Part shown: positions 44,549-55,092 of the stretch, piece by piece
How positions within the stretch are numbered: the stretch's first letter is position 1
How the letters are laid out: each line of letters starts with the position of its first letter
Assembly: GCA_950295325.1 (NCBI GenBank)
Contig: OX485806.1
Coordinates: forward strand, 7,566,001-7,630,000
Direction: 5' to 3'
DNA: 64,000 nt
Source: Polytrichum commune
Lineage: Eukaryota > Streptophyta > Polytrichopsida > Polytrichales > Polytrichaceae
Translations under genes and position numbers: made by a program
The notes under the pieces: generated by a model
What the model was told of the DNA's origin: nothing
Seen by the model: only the letters and a program-made list of their open reading frames with translations
Databases searched by the model: none

Positions 44549-47151
44549 TTAAGCCTTCCCCTGAGCTGCAACACAGGGAGAAAGGGCATTCCATAAACAA
44601 TGTGAGCATAATAGAGTTATCCATAAAGTATCTCAAAGAGGGACCAAACTGTGGCTTTCTTTTGACATCCTTCTTTCGATCCTACTTGTGAGAGCTTGTT
44701 GATTTGATTGTAAGCCTATTCGTTAATTTGAGACTTTCTCTTGTCTCAAATTAATATATGAACCACAACAACATGGTGTAATGTTTGGGTCATCCTACCT
44801 AAATCATCTTGATATGAGTTCTTAATTGGGTTCTTGATATGAACACCCGCTTCAAAGTATTTGCATCTTACAACATTCTCCAATATTTGTGTGATTTTAT
44901 CCATGTTCTTATATTTGTAACTGTCTCAAAATGCCGAAAAAGTCCAAAATTAACGAATATAGTGATAAATATGGAAGTCAATTTCTGGAGGCTCCGAATT
45001 TTGGAAAATTACAACTACCTTTGTTGTCCAAAAAGGGTGCATTGGACTATTGTTGTTATGGTGATGACATGGCCCTAGAATCACGTGCGTTTAAAACACC
45101 CATATAAGTCATTTATTTTTTTGTTGAAACTTGGCAAGGTACATACATTTTGAAGTGAAGGTATATATGGAGGTGGAGGCATGTACGCGTTGAAAAAAAA
45201 TCCTTCATGTAAAGAGAGTAGCATGATTATACAAGAGTCACAAGTCTCAAAAAAAAAAAAAACAATTCCATTTGTATATGGTAGAATTAAGTTACTTCGC
45301 ATGAAAAAAATCATCAAAGACTTTCACATCACAAGGATACAATTTAAAAGTGTCTAACTCTAGGCAATAGATCATAGACTCTAGTGCAATTAATATTGCA
45401 TATTTTAATTCAACCATCACACAATGTTATTCAGCCATGTGGGTCAGTTCTAGTGACCTTGGAATGTGTCAATTATATATTACGGGCCCCCCAAACAAAG
45501 TAGTAATATTCATTTACTATTCACATATTCAAGTTGACACCTGGAAATTTGAGTAGGAGTTATACTCCTACTCACATGAATCATTGTTCATCATGGCAGT
45601 ATTCATAGGAACCATTGTTCATCTAGGCATTTTTCACTAAAAAACTATTCATAGCAGTATTATTCACTAACCATACCCACACTATTCACAATATTCATAC
45701 TATTCATATTGGCACTATGCACTATTCTTTCCATGAAGGTAAGATAGTAGAGGCCCATGTCAGAGGCTAAATATAGAGTGAAACACAACCATGCAGCTAA
45801 ATAATGTTATGCAAATGATCACTACAATAATACGTCCAATTGTTTCCTTCTCCTTTTTGATACCAACGCAGACCAATTTCCATGTTATCCGGTCGGTCCA
45901 ACACATCAATGACCCTTGATACTCAACCCATAGAGAGCCAAACTTTCTTTGCATCTTATATACTTTGCCTACAAACAAAACATGTGTGCCCTACATCCTT
46001 AAGCCCTACCTTAATATTACAGATTATCCTTGGCATATCAAACCCCCCCATCAACCTATATCTCTAGAATGCCACACAATATTTATGAGTTGAAGTATAT
46101 TACAAACAACATTGTCCCTACAAAATCTACTCATGTGCGCTCATGTATGGTTGAAGGGTGCACCACCCTGGTGTGTTGTGTAGAGGAGCCCTAGTTCATG
46201 ATATTTATGACCAAAATATAGTATATGTTATGATAATATGTTGTGACAATTGAAACTCTATCCTCTAATAGAAAGATCTTTCAAAAGAACAAATTCTTAG
46301 CAAAAGTACCTAAATTTAAATATATTTACTTTGGAAAGAGATGCATTTTAAAAGTGGTTTTAGAACATGTTAATATGGTAATAAGGCACCTGCATGTGCT
46401 TTTTGATTCTTTCGCTTAATTGGACACCTATATTTGAATGGTGTGTGGTGAGGTGTGGATCAAAGATTGTACACCATGAATACACATGTTTAGTAGAGAT
46501 TGAACTTCATCTTCAAATTGTATTAACTACTCTTGTATACTCAATAGTCAACACAATTGGCGGGACCTATGCATTTATTTGAAAACTTAGCACACATGCA
46601 TCTCCAATAACTTCCATGACTAAATCAAGGGATGTCATTTCCTTTCTAGTGATTCATCGTAGATTTGCTAATGCAACACAAACTTCAAGATGCAAATACA
46701 AATTAATAGAAAATGGAGAAGAAACTTACTAAATATCACATGCATACCTTATCCAAACAATCTTTGACTTCTTTTTTATTCCTCCCCTTCTTTCCCCTTC
46801 CCCATCCTAATGTGGACCCTAGGACCACCTTTTAAAACCCGCACCTCCCCCAATCAAACCCACCTTTTGAAAGAGAGGCACTACCTTGTAGCAAGGGAAC
46901 ACCTTTGTGGAATATAGTATTTAGTTGATGTTAATCACGTCATTGAAAACATCTATCATTTGTGTGTGTGTGTGTTTGTGTTTGTTGCCATTTGGTTGTG
47001 GCTATGGAGCCCGCAGACCTCATATGCAAGTGGAATTTGTGGGGCCATGTCAAACCTTCATTGCGTAAGTGTCCACTTTCTATCAGCTCCAAACCTACCA
47101 CACTTTGACCTCATTGTCAGATTTTACTTGAATATGCATCCATTGAAAATT
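44549..47151. other. no supportable gene
   Basis: Contains a TTCACTATTCAT-type low-complexity stretch at about 45500-45730 and a TG microsatellite at about 46960. Open frames show no motifs. Confidence 0.35.
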
Positions 47152-47160
47152 AAGTTCTTA

Positions 47161-47356
47161 TGGTCCGAGATGACCTTAAACTACTGGATGATGGTGGAGA
47201 GATACCCAAATCTCAAGGAAGAGGTTGGCGGTTCGAATCCCGGCTGTGAAATCTCTTCTCTACTTGACAGAAAACTTGCCAGGTGGTGAATTGCCTCCTG
47301 TGCTTTGACACTGGCCTGTCAGCCTTCTGTCTCAAAAATAAAAATAAATAAAAATA
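47161..47356 (+). mobile_element. tRNA-derived SINE, copy with target-site duplication
   Basis: The body has an internal B box GGTTCGAATCCC (about 47231) preceded by an A-box-like GGTGGAGAGATA, a unique region, and an A-rich tail (AAAAATAAAAATAAATAAAA). It is bracketed by AAGTTCTTA at 47152-47160 and 47357-47365. About 80-85% similar by eye to the copy at 49439-49639. Confidence 0.85.
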
Positions 47357-47797
47357 AAGTTCTTACATTCCTTGAAGTTTAGTCACCTCTCATATGATCG
47401 CCGCCTCTTAGTAGCTTTACAACATTCACAATTGTGTGTATCCTACAATATCTATTCAATTTCATTTAGGTTTTTCCTTCATTCAAAATCATCACTGGCC
47501 TTAATTTAGGTACTAGATTGCAAGTTTTACAATAACAAACAGTTTGGAGTTGCTCGAGGATTGTCAAATTATTTCAAACTTTGGTTTCGGCTTAAACTTC
47601 TACTTGCATGTCAAGTGGTCCAAGTCTATCGAGGAGCACAATCCTCATGTCATAACTCTTTGTAATCTTGTGTGTTTGCAATCTTGAGATTTCTTCTCCT
47701 CGGACCTTCGATTTGGGTCAAAATGGATGTGTTAGTGTTAAGACACCACCGTCAACGGCGACTAGGTGTTCGTAAACCCAAGCTCATTGTGTAAATA

Positions 47798-48204
47798 CAC
47801 TAAAGAGGATGTTTAGTGTTTGATTATATGTAATGTTGGTTACCGTCCTACCATGCTCAACACTAATTTTCAATTCCTTGATAATTAGTGTTAGACATGA
47901 ATGTGCCGTTGCTTTCCCTACTACCTCCTCCCTTCTTGTGAAGCATGGATTTCGCTGGACTTGCTATTTTAGGGTTGGCATCCCACCTTTCCTACTCGTT
48001 GATATCTCTCCTTTTATCATTGTTATTTTTTTCCATGTCCTTACTAACACTAAATTCAAACATGTAACTTCCACTTCTTACCATAGTTGATATTTAGTGT
48101 TTGAGTTTACATTTAACGTAACTTACTTTCATAGGGTTATTGACATTTAGTGTATGTGTTCGTATTTAGTGTATCAAACACTAAATATCCTTTTTAGAGT
48201 AGTG
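47798..48204 (+). mobile_element. CACTA-like MITE, copy 2
   Basis: Same family as 44220-44548. It begins CACTAAAGAGGATGTTTAGTG and ends in CACTAAATATCCTTTTTAGAG-TAGTG. Compared with copy 1 it has about 75 extra bases near 47937-48015. Confidence 0.75.
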
Positions 48205-48339
48205 CAGGTAGGGGTGGTAAATGTGAATGGCTTTGTCGTTAGGGATGTCAAGGGGGACCTTGGCGCTGGACTTGGCGAGGGTGTCAAGCACATTGTTGCC
48301 TTGGATGCATGTGTGTGATCAGACTTTGATAATATGTAC

Positions 48340-48440
48340 CGGGAGGGGGTGAGATTGCATTTGTTTGGTGGTTCAATTCTCACTATGAAATCTTCTTTCT
48401 ACTTGACGGGAGGAGAAAACAAAACCAAAAAAAAAACTAT
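48340..48440 (+). mobile_element. diverged partial SINE of the same family
   Basis: GGTTCAATTCTCACTATGAA ATCTT, then TCTACTTGACGGGAGGAGAA and an A-rich end match the B-box half of the SINEs at 47.2 and 49.5 kb. The tail region is shortened and the 5' end is not clear. Confidence 0.5.
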
Positions 48441-49427
48441 CTAGGGAGGTAGGAAGCCAAGAGCCCACCCACCGCAAGGTAAGCAATAAACCCCACCTTG
48501 CACCAAGAGGATTCTTGAGCAAGGTAGAGCCAACATGCTCAAATTCACATTGGATTGCCCGACGTTGGTAATTTGTTTATTTATTTCTATTAAATTGAAT
48601 AGCTCAATTGGGATAGAGCCTATCATGGCCATGCCATCTTGTTCTTTGATCTCACCTAACAGCACACCAATCAATATATAGGTATCCAATTGAGAAAAAT
48701 CACACCCGCACACTTTAGGTCCAACCAAGTTAACTATTGTACCCGAAGTCAGTGTCCAGGATTGAAGCCCTCATACGAGTTTCATTTTTGAAGGGCTATC
48801 AAATTTCAATTCTTCAGTTGAAGGGTTGGTTCAAATCCAAGACATCAATCCAAGAATATAGAAATGAAATACCAAACTCGTATTAAACTTGTACATTAAT
48901 TATATGGTACATGTTTCCAGTACAATGTGAAGAATTAAGAATCAACCATCTAACTCCATTTCTTGTAGTGACAATGCCCTACACTTGTTGGTTCTTGTTG
49001 CAGGATTATTATATTGAGAACTTCAAGTGACATCTTCATTTTCAATTTGGGGTTGTGTTTTGAAGGGTCGTTTTGAGAGAGGTATATTTTGAGGGGCCAA
49101 ATTGCGTTTGAAGGGCATTGAATTATTCAATCTCGAATATTGCCCAGAGTGGTGGTGTCTATATCATTCTGAGTACGGAGTCCAATCCCATCGCGACACT
49201 TGTCTTTTTTTTTAAAGTGGTCCATTCTCAACTAGAAACCTTATCATGTGCTTACGACTAAAGTAAGGGCGGTTGATTAAGAAATGTGACCGACTAAGGG
49301 CCATACCTTGTTACAGAGGCACTGACAACAAGTTGCTTTCTAATCGCGATTTTTTTTGCAGTCATCTGAATGAGCCGTGCCAAATACTAATTGGGTAGAT
49401 GGGTCTTAAATGGTTATGTTTTTTTTA
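48441..49427. other. no supportable gene
   Basis: Unidentified short frames. Nothing repeated within the window was found. Confidence 0.3.
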
Positions 49428-49438
49428 CTAGCCCACTT

Positions 49439-49639
49439 TTTCTTTTTCTTTTTCTTTTTCTTTTTTGAGACAGAAGGCCGACAGGCCAACGCCAAAGCAC
49501 AGGAGGCAGTTGACCACCTGGCAAGTTTTCCGTCAAGTAAAGAGGAGATTTCACAGCTGGGATTCGAACCGCCAACCTCTTCCTTGAGATTTGGGTATCT
49601 CTCCACCATCATCTGGTAGTTTAAGGTCATCTTAGACCC
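49439..49639 (-). mobile_element. tRNA-derived SINE, second full copy
   Basis: Minus-strand copy with B box GGTTCGAATCCC, the same body as 47161-47356, and a tail of AAAAAG repeats (seen as TTTTTC on the plus strand, 49440-49465). The 11-bp target duplication CTAGCCCACTT is exact at 49428-49438 and 49640-49650. Confidence 0.9.
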
Positions 49640-49650
49640 CTAGCCCACTT

Positions 49651-50009
49651 CTTAGAGGACACAAAATATGTAACTTAAGGTAGAAAAACCAAAAACGGCA
49701 AATGATCACTATTGGTGCATTAGACTAGGGGTAGTGTGATTCTTATGTGGACTCAAAATGACTAAATATGAAAGTGGTGGCCTGAAAAGGATGGAGTGAT
49801 AGGTGGGATGCAATGATTGGTCAGATATGTGTTTGACTTACTTGCCTCTTTGGGAAAATGTAAATAATTGTTTACATGGAATCAAATCATGAAACAACTC
49901 GCATTTCCTCGACATTTCTTGTGCTCCATCGCTGGGGAATACTGCAAAAACTTCAAGCCACTCTTTATGGTTGAATCAACTTATTTTCTCCGTTTTCCGT
50001 GTATCAACC
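49651..50009. other. no identifiable feature
   Basis: Short stretch between the SINE and the next element with no gene or repeat recognised. Confidence 0.3.
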
Positions 50010-50012
50010 TTA

Positions 50013-50511
50013 GGGGCGGTTTACACTATGGACCAAGAGCCATGACCAAGAAAATTAAATCATTTTCATGGTCATAGCTCTTGGCCAAGAGCCGTGACCA
50101 TGAAAAATAAAAAATGGATTTTTGAGTGGCTTGGTCACTCTTGTAGTGTAAAGTGGATTTGGACCGGGACAACTTTGGGCTGATTTTTTAATATAAATAC
50201 AGTAACGTCAAAAAAAATCGGGAAAAAAAATATTAAAAAAAAAATCGGCCAATGGCTGATTTTCAGCCTTACAGCTCCCTTGATTTCCGTTGAGTCGAGC
50301 ATTTTGCCTCACCTCAACGGAAAACCCGTTGGACCATGGCACATTATCCAAAAGGCAAATTTTAGTAGTTTTTGGGGACCTCAAAGTTAGTGGTCATTCT
50401 CCTTTTTTCAAGGTAGTGTAAAGCCAAATGGGACCAAGAGCACTTTACTCTCCAATCACAGATTTTAGAATTTCATGGTCATGGCTCTTGGTCCATAGTG
50501 TAAACCGCCCC
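50013..50511. mobile_element. Harbinger/Tourist-like MITE, 499 bp
   Basis: Perfect 36-bp terminal inverted repeats beginning GGGGCGGTTTACACTATGGA, flanked by TTA at 50010-50012 and 50512-50514, the target duplication typical of PIF/Harbinger elements. Inside, GGTCATGGCTCTTGG-type segments occur in alternating orientation near the left end. No coding sequence. Confidence 0.85.
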
Positions 50512-50514
50512 TTA

Positions 50515-52399
50515 GTATGAGACAGGTAGCAAATCCCAATCGAGGCCATAGCCACTTACCTCATGATTTTGGGAGCTCATAAGAATATCTTATTTATTGT
50601 CAAAGTGAAAACTCTTGTGCTCATTAAATGGTCATATACGTTCCCTGAATTATGTTGATTGTTAAATCTAGAATGGCCAAAATATTCTGAGCATGCAATC
50701 CATTCTTTTTTTAGAACATCTTTTTGGTATCCATTCTTGGAGCCACACCGATCACATACCACTTGAATATAGGTGTCAGATTAAGGAAGTAACCGAATTA
50801 GACACGACTACCTTATGGGAGGGCTTTTTAACATGGACCAATTTTGCCACATATATGTGAAAGCATGATTTAGTCAAGTTAGATGAGCATTAAGTGGATG
50901 CTTGTTTGAGATTGGTTCCTTAATGTACTTGCATATGTCGTCTCATATAATAAATTTAAAATAACATCGGTATTCTTGTGCACCAACATGATTGGGAGCC
51001 CGTTCTTCCAACCTCATGTTTTACCAAGCTTCAAGTCAGGGTTACTTCCATCCTTTCGGAGGGTGGACTCCTTTTAGTAGTTTGAACAAGAGTCGTAGGA
51101 GGGGTGGTTCCTTCTAGTGTGGGGTCCATAGAGGCTTGTTGATTTCTAGTTTCTTTTGTTTAGTATAAGGCATGTGAGGAATTTCATTGCTATTTGGTGT
51201 ATTTGTATTCATGAAGTTTTTTTTTTTAATCTATTTACTATGGATGGCAGTATTTTAAGGTGTTTTAGAGCAAACATTGTGTGTTTGTGTATAGCTCTTC
51301 TTACACCGGTGGTGATGGTTATGAAGATTTGGGGGAACCAACCCATATACTCATTCCTTGTTGGATGTCTCAACCCTTGCCTTCAAGGAACTAGTGTACG
51401 GGTTGGTTCGCCCTAGTCTGGTTATAAGGGGGTAAATTGCCCACATGGTAGTTGTAAGTATTTGGATTAGTGGGTTTTATTTGTCACGTTTTCTCATGTG
51501 GCCATATCAGGGAACTTGTTATGGCAATAGGTAAATCGTATGAATTTTACGGTATTTGTTGAAGATGGGTGAAAGGGAGTTGGTTGTCAATGGGGGCACC
51601 AAATACACATAGGATATAGGGTCTTCAATGGGCTACACATGTGCATGAGGTGAAATTACATGTACATTGTAGGAACCATTCTATGATTGTTACATTGTGA
51701 AGTCCAGAGTTTGGGGTTCCTACATTAGGGAGAGTCTTAATTCTTGTGTGTTTGTTGGATTGAAAAGCGTGCACTATTTGGTGAACATCATTATTATAGT
51801 GTACTATGCGAAGTCCTTTGATGTGTTTGTTCAGGTAAGTGGAGAGTAGATGTGGCTAGGTGTCAATTGTGTTATTTGTGCATTGGAGATGCTAGGGGCT
51901 TTCTTGAAGTGGTTTGAGAGATTGTGGTGGATATTATTGAAGCACAATAGACATACACAAAGGCATATGAACAATGCTTGGAGTCAGATTTTCACCCTCA
52001 CCCTTTGCCTTGCCCTTTATTACACTTTCCTTCCTTGGTTCATACAATGCATATGGGATATCTAAACTCCCACTTTCCCACAAACCATATGGGTTAATTC
52101 AAACTTTATTCACTCTCAAACCTCTAACAAACAACAACCTATGACTATGAGCAACCTAATGCTCTACCTTCAACAAATATGGTCATTGGAGATCAGTTTT
52201 TCTACATATGTGAATTTGGCCGTGCTTAATCTAAGTTAAAAAAATATATGTTCTTTATTTATGTGTGCATGTAGGTTTCTAATTTCTTCATTGTGGTTTT
52301 TGGCGGGGATGTTGTTGAATAAGTATGGGGTAGTCTATGCTATGTGTATGTGGGGTGTGGGGGTAAGTTTGGTTGCATTGGTTCCTCCGTTTGTGAGTT
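50515..52399. other. gene-poor, partly C-poor stretch
   Basis: From about 51020 to 51960 the plus strand is notably poor in C, like the minus-strand LINE at 52.4-54.5 kb, so it may be that element's decayed 3' part. No domain is readable. Confidence 0.25.
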
Positions 52400-53129
52400 G
52401 GTCTACACTTCATTGCCTATTATAGCTGTGTGTGCTTGTATGTTTGGATTGCGATTTTGTATGTGGTCCATTTAATTCGGTGGACTATGACTAAGATAAG
52501 CAATTTATCAAGGTAGTTGTATTGGGATGATGGGTGATGGACATGTTTGTTGAATAAGTAGATGTTGTTTAAACTATGTGTAAGGATGAATGCGTCTTGT
52601 TGTTGGTGTCTTGTTATGGTAAAGTTATCCTTTGAGTACGTTTTGTAGGCGAGGGAGGTGCTCAACTATGGGGCGGTTTACACTATGGACCATGAAGTTG
52701 GACTAGGGCTCTGCAAGGCAGCTGATTGGTTGTTGAAGTTCTCTTGGGACAACTTCGGTTTACACTAAGGAAAAAATGGCAGAGGGACCATGGAGGTCGA
52801 GGTCCCCAAAATATAATTTTTAAGGCCTAATAAATGCACTGACATGGTCCAACGGGTTTTGCGTTGAGAGAGGCAAGAGAGGTGGTTTGGTAGGAAAACG
52901 CAAGGGCCCATGTCAGTGAAATACCATTTCAATAAATTTTAATGAATCAACCTTTTAAGCACCTTAATTATACCATAACCCATGATACATACCAGCACTA
53001 CCTTGCCCTACCACTTAAACCGGCTCACATATGTTTCACCAAACAACGCGGGACATCTAGAACTCAAGAATTCAAGTGCAGATTTGTTTTTTTGGTCTAC
53101 CAAATGTAATGTTTGGAATTTTGGGGCTT

Positions 53130-53180
53130 GTAATATACCGTTGGAAAGGTCTTGAAAATACCTTTCCAACGGTATATTAC
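53130..53180. repeat. perfect 21-bp hairpin, 9-nt loop
   Basis: GTAATATACCGTTGGAAAGGT (53130-53150) pairs exactly with 53160-53180. Weaker pairing continues outward (GGGGCTT against ACACCCC), so the stem exceeds 30 bp. Confidence 0.85.
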
Positions 53181-53289
53181 ACACCCCAATATGCTTACAA
53201 AATGAAGTTGAAAAAGAAAAAAGAAAAATCTGTAGTGGTTTAGTGATTGTAGATCAGGGTAGTCAAAAGAAGTGCAATGGGAAATCTTC

Positions 53290-53389
53290 TTACATTAATT
53301 ATCAAAGAATTTAAAAATAGTGTTGAGCAAGGTAGGGTGGTAACAACATTAAATATAATCAAACACTAAATATCCTATTTAGTGTAGTG
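53290..53389 (-). mobile_element. CACTA-like MITE, end fragment (copy 3)
   Basis: About 100 bases that, on the minus strand, begin CACTACACTAAATAGGATAT and match the left end of the MITEs at 44.2 and 47.8 kb. It retains a full CACTA start. It is nested in the Tourist-like element. Confidence 0.75.
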
Positions 53390-54470
53390 ACAACACAAGG
53401 TACATGTCACATGTAAATTACATTGAGCATGTACAAATTAAATTGCTCATTTTATTTTATTTAAAAAAAATTGTTGTGAGAAGATTTGCAAGCCACATCT
53501 TCGACACATTTAACAAGAAGTGAAGACAAGTGAAGCCCAAGAGAAGACAAGGAATGATCAAACTTAATTTTTTTTTCAAAATTGTCCTTTTTGGGCATGT
53601 ATTAAAAAAATCAGCACCTTCACTTTTTGGTGTGTGGTCATCCTCTTGGTCCACATTCGGTTTACACCTAGTGAGGGCCCCATGAACCATGAAAACTAAT
53701 ATTTTAGTAACTCGGACCATGGAAGTCATCCCATGAAGTTGTCCCACGCAAAATAGGCCTCTTACGTGGGACGACTTCATGGTCCATAGTGTAAACCGCC
53801 CCTATGTGAGAGTTGTTGGCGGGTTGTAAACCTTGGAGTTGGCTCTATTTCCTATGACATGTTCGTCTTGCTGTATGAATGAGCCATTTGTGTAGACGCA
53901 TTGTTCGGAGTTGTATTTGAGGGGGTGTATGGTATGTATTGTGGGAGATAGTGGGGCAGTTGTCCATGTTTTTAAGAGTTTGATCTTCTAACATGAGGTG
54001 TTATTTTTTTAATAATAATTTTATTTTATGATGTTTGTTCTGATATGTACGTTGTGTTAGTATAGCATGTTAGATGTGAGTGTGTTTATCGTATTTTTTT
54101 TTCTTATGGGGGGGGGTGTATGTTGGTTGTGTACACAGAGGACGAATGTGTAGGAGGTCTCATGTTGGTATAGGTATTTGAGCCATTCTAACAATGGGTT
54201 GTATTCAATGGTATTTGGTGGGATGGTCATGATTATGTGTGTATCATCACATTGTGTTGGTGTGGTGTCCATTTTATGGTTGAATACGTTGATGAAGGTA
54301 GTGTAATTATTTTCTTTGGCAACCATTATTGCCTAATTGATGGCTTCCATGGTAGAGATGTGGTCTATAGGATGGGCCAAGCCTATGACTTCCCATTTGA
54401 GGATTTGACGAGGCTAGATGAGCCATAAAACATCTCCCCATTATGTGCTAAGTTGTAGTGTGTAATTTTA

Positions 54471-55092
54471 AATGGGCATGCGAGGGGCGAGGAGTATTGA
54501 GAATTCCTACAGGAAAGGCACCAATTAGGATGTTTAGGGTTGTGTTGTGTAGGGTTTGGTGGTTATTGTTGGGTTATGTTTTTTTGGCTTTTCCAAGGAG
54601 GATCGTTACATATCTTTGTATGCCATAGAGTCTTTGTAGCGAAGTCTTGGGTGGGGGCTACAATTGTAGTTGTTCACTTTGCTCATGCCAATCCATGGCT
54701 ATTTACAATACCAAACTTTTTTTGGATTTTGTGCACCTTCTTCTCAAATGCAAGTCAAGAATTGAAGCTACCCATTTATTACCCGAAATTTTTAGAATAC
54801 ATAATCAAGAACTGCCGAAATAACTATAGTTAACTAGATTTCTTTCAATGCATTTTAGGAAGCAATTATAGTGTTATATATATATATATATACACATATA
54901 TATATATAATTTTAGTTAACATCCACATTACATAAAGTGGACCAACAATAACAAGAACAAGTAACGTCCAAGTGTGAACGCAAAGTGGTTAGGAAATTTG
55001 CTCTTGAAACGAAGAAGTTGATGCATAGTCTCTGTCCTACAGACAATCCACCTAAGCTTGGGTGAGCTTCGTGATAGTGGAGTGGGGTGAGG
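54471..55092. other. gene-free stretch with a TA microsatellite
   Basis: TATATATATATATA-type tract at about 54874-54912. The 54480-54640 part is C-poor and may extend the minus-strand LINE. No gene. Confidence 0.4.

Larger units (their letters stand above)
52670..53802. mobile_element. Tourist-like element, 1.13 kb, inserted in the LINE
   Basis: Terminal inverted repeats of about 29 bp beginning GGGGCGGTTTACACTATGGA, shared with 50013-50511, and flanked by TAT at 52667-52669 and 53803-53805. Inside are secondary GGTTTACAC motifs (near 52758 and 53660), a long hairpin and a nested MITE fragment. No coding sequence. Confidence 0.8.
52400..54470 (-). mobile_element. truncated LINE (extra domain plus RNase H), interrupted
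   Basis: Minus-strand frames match the large LINE at 55-64 kb. At about 54440-54190 the text KWEVIGLAHPIDHISTMEAI, AIMVAKENNYTTFI and DDTHIIMTIPPNTIEYNP parallels KWQGIGYAHPHN, AIHWARMAAQNDPHTITI and DTHVIAHFAADTLTYDEP at 63080-63320. At 52665-52420 the text EHLPRLQNVLK, HSLNNIYLFNKHVHHPSS and, in another frame, QAHTAIIGNEV is RNase H. Stops and shifts are frequent. Endonuclease and RT parts are absent. The 52670-53802 element splits it between the extra domain and RNase H. Confidence 0.65.

Noticed and set aside
47225-47245. tRNA gene suggested by GGTTCGAATCCC
   Set aside because: No acceptor-stem pairing, and the same sequence recurs with A-rich tail and target duplications, so it is a SINE.
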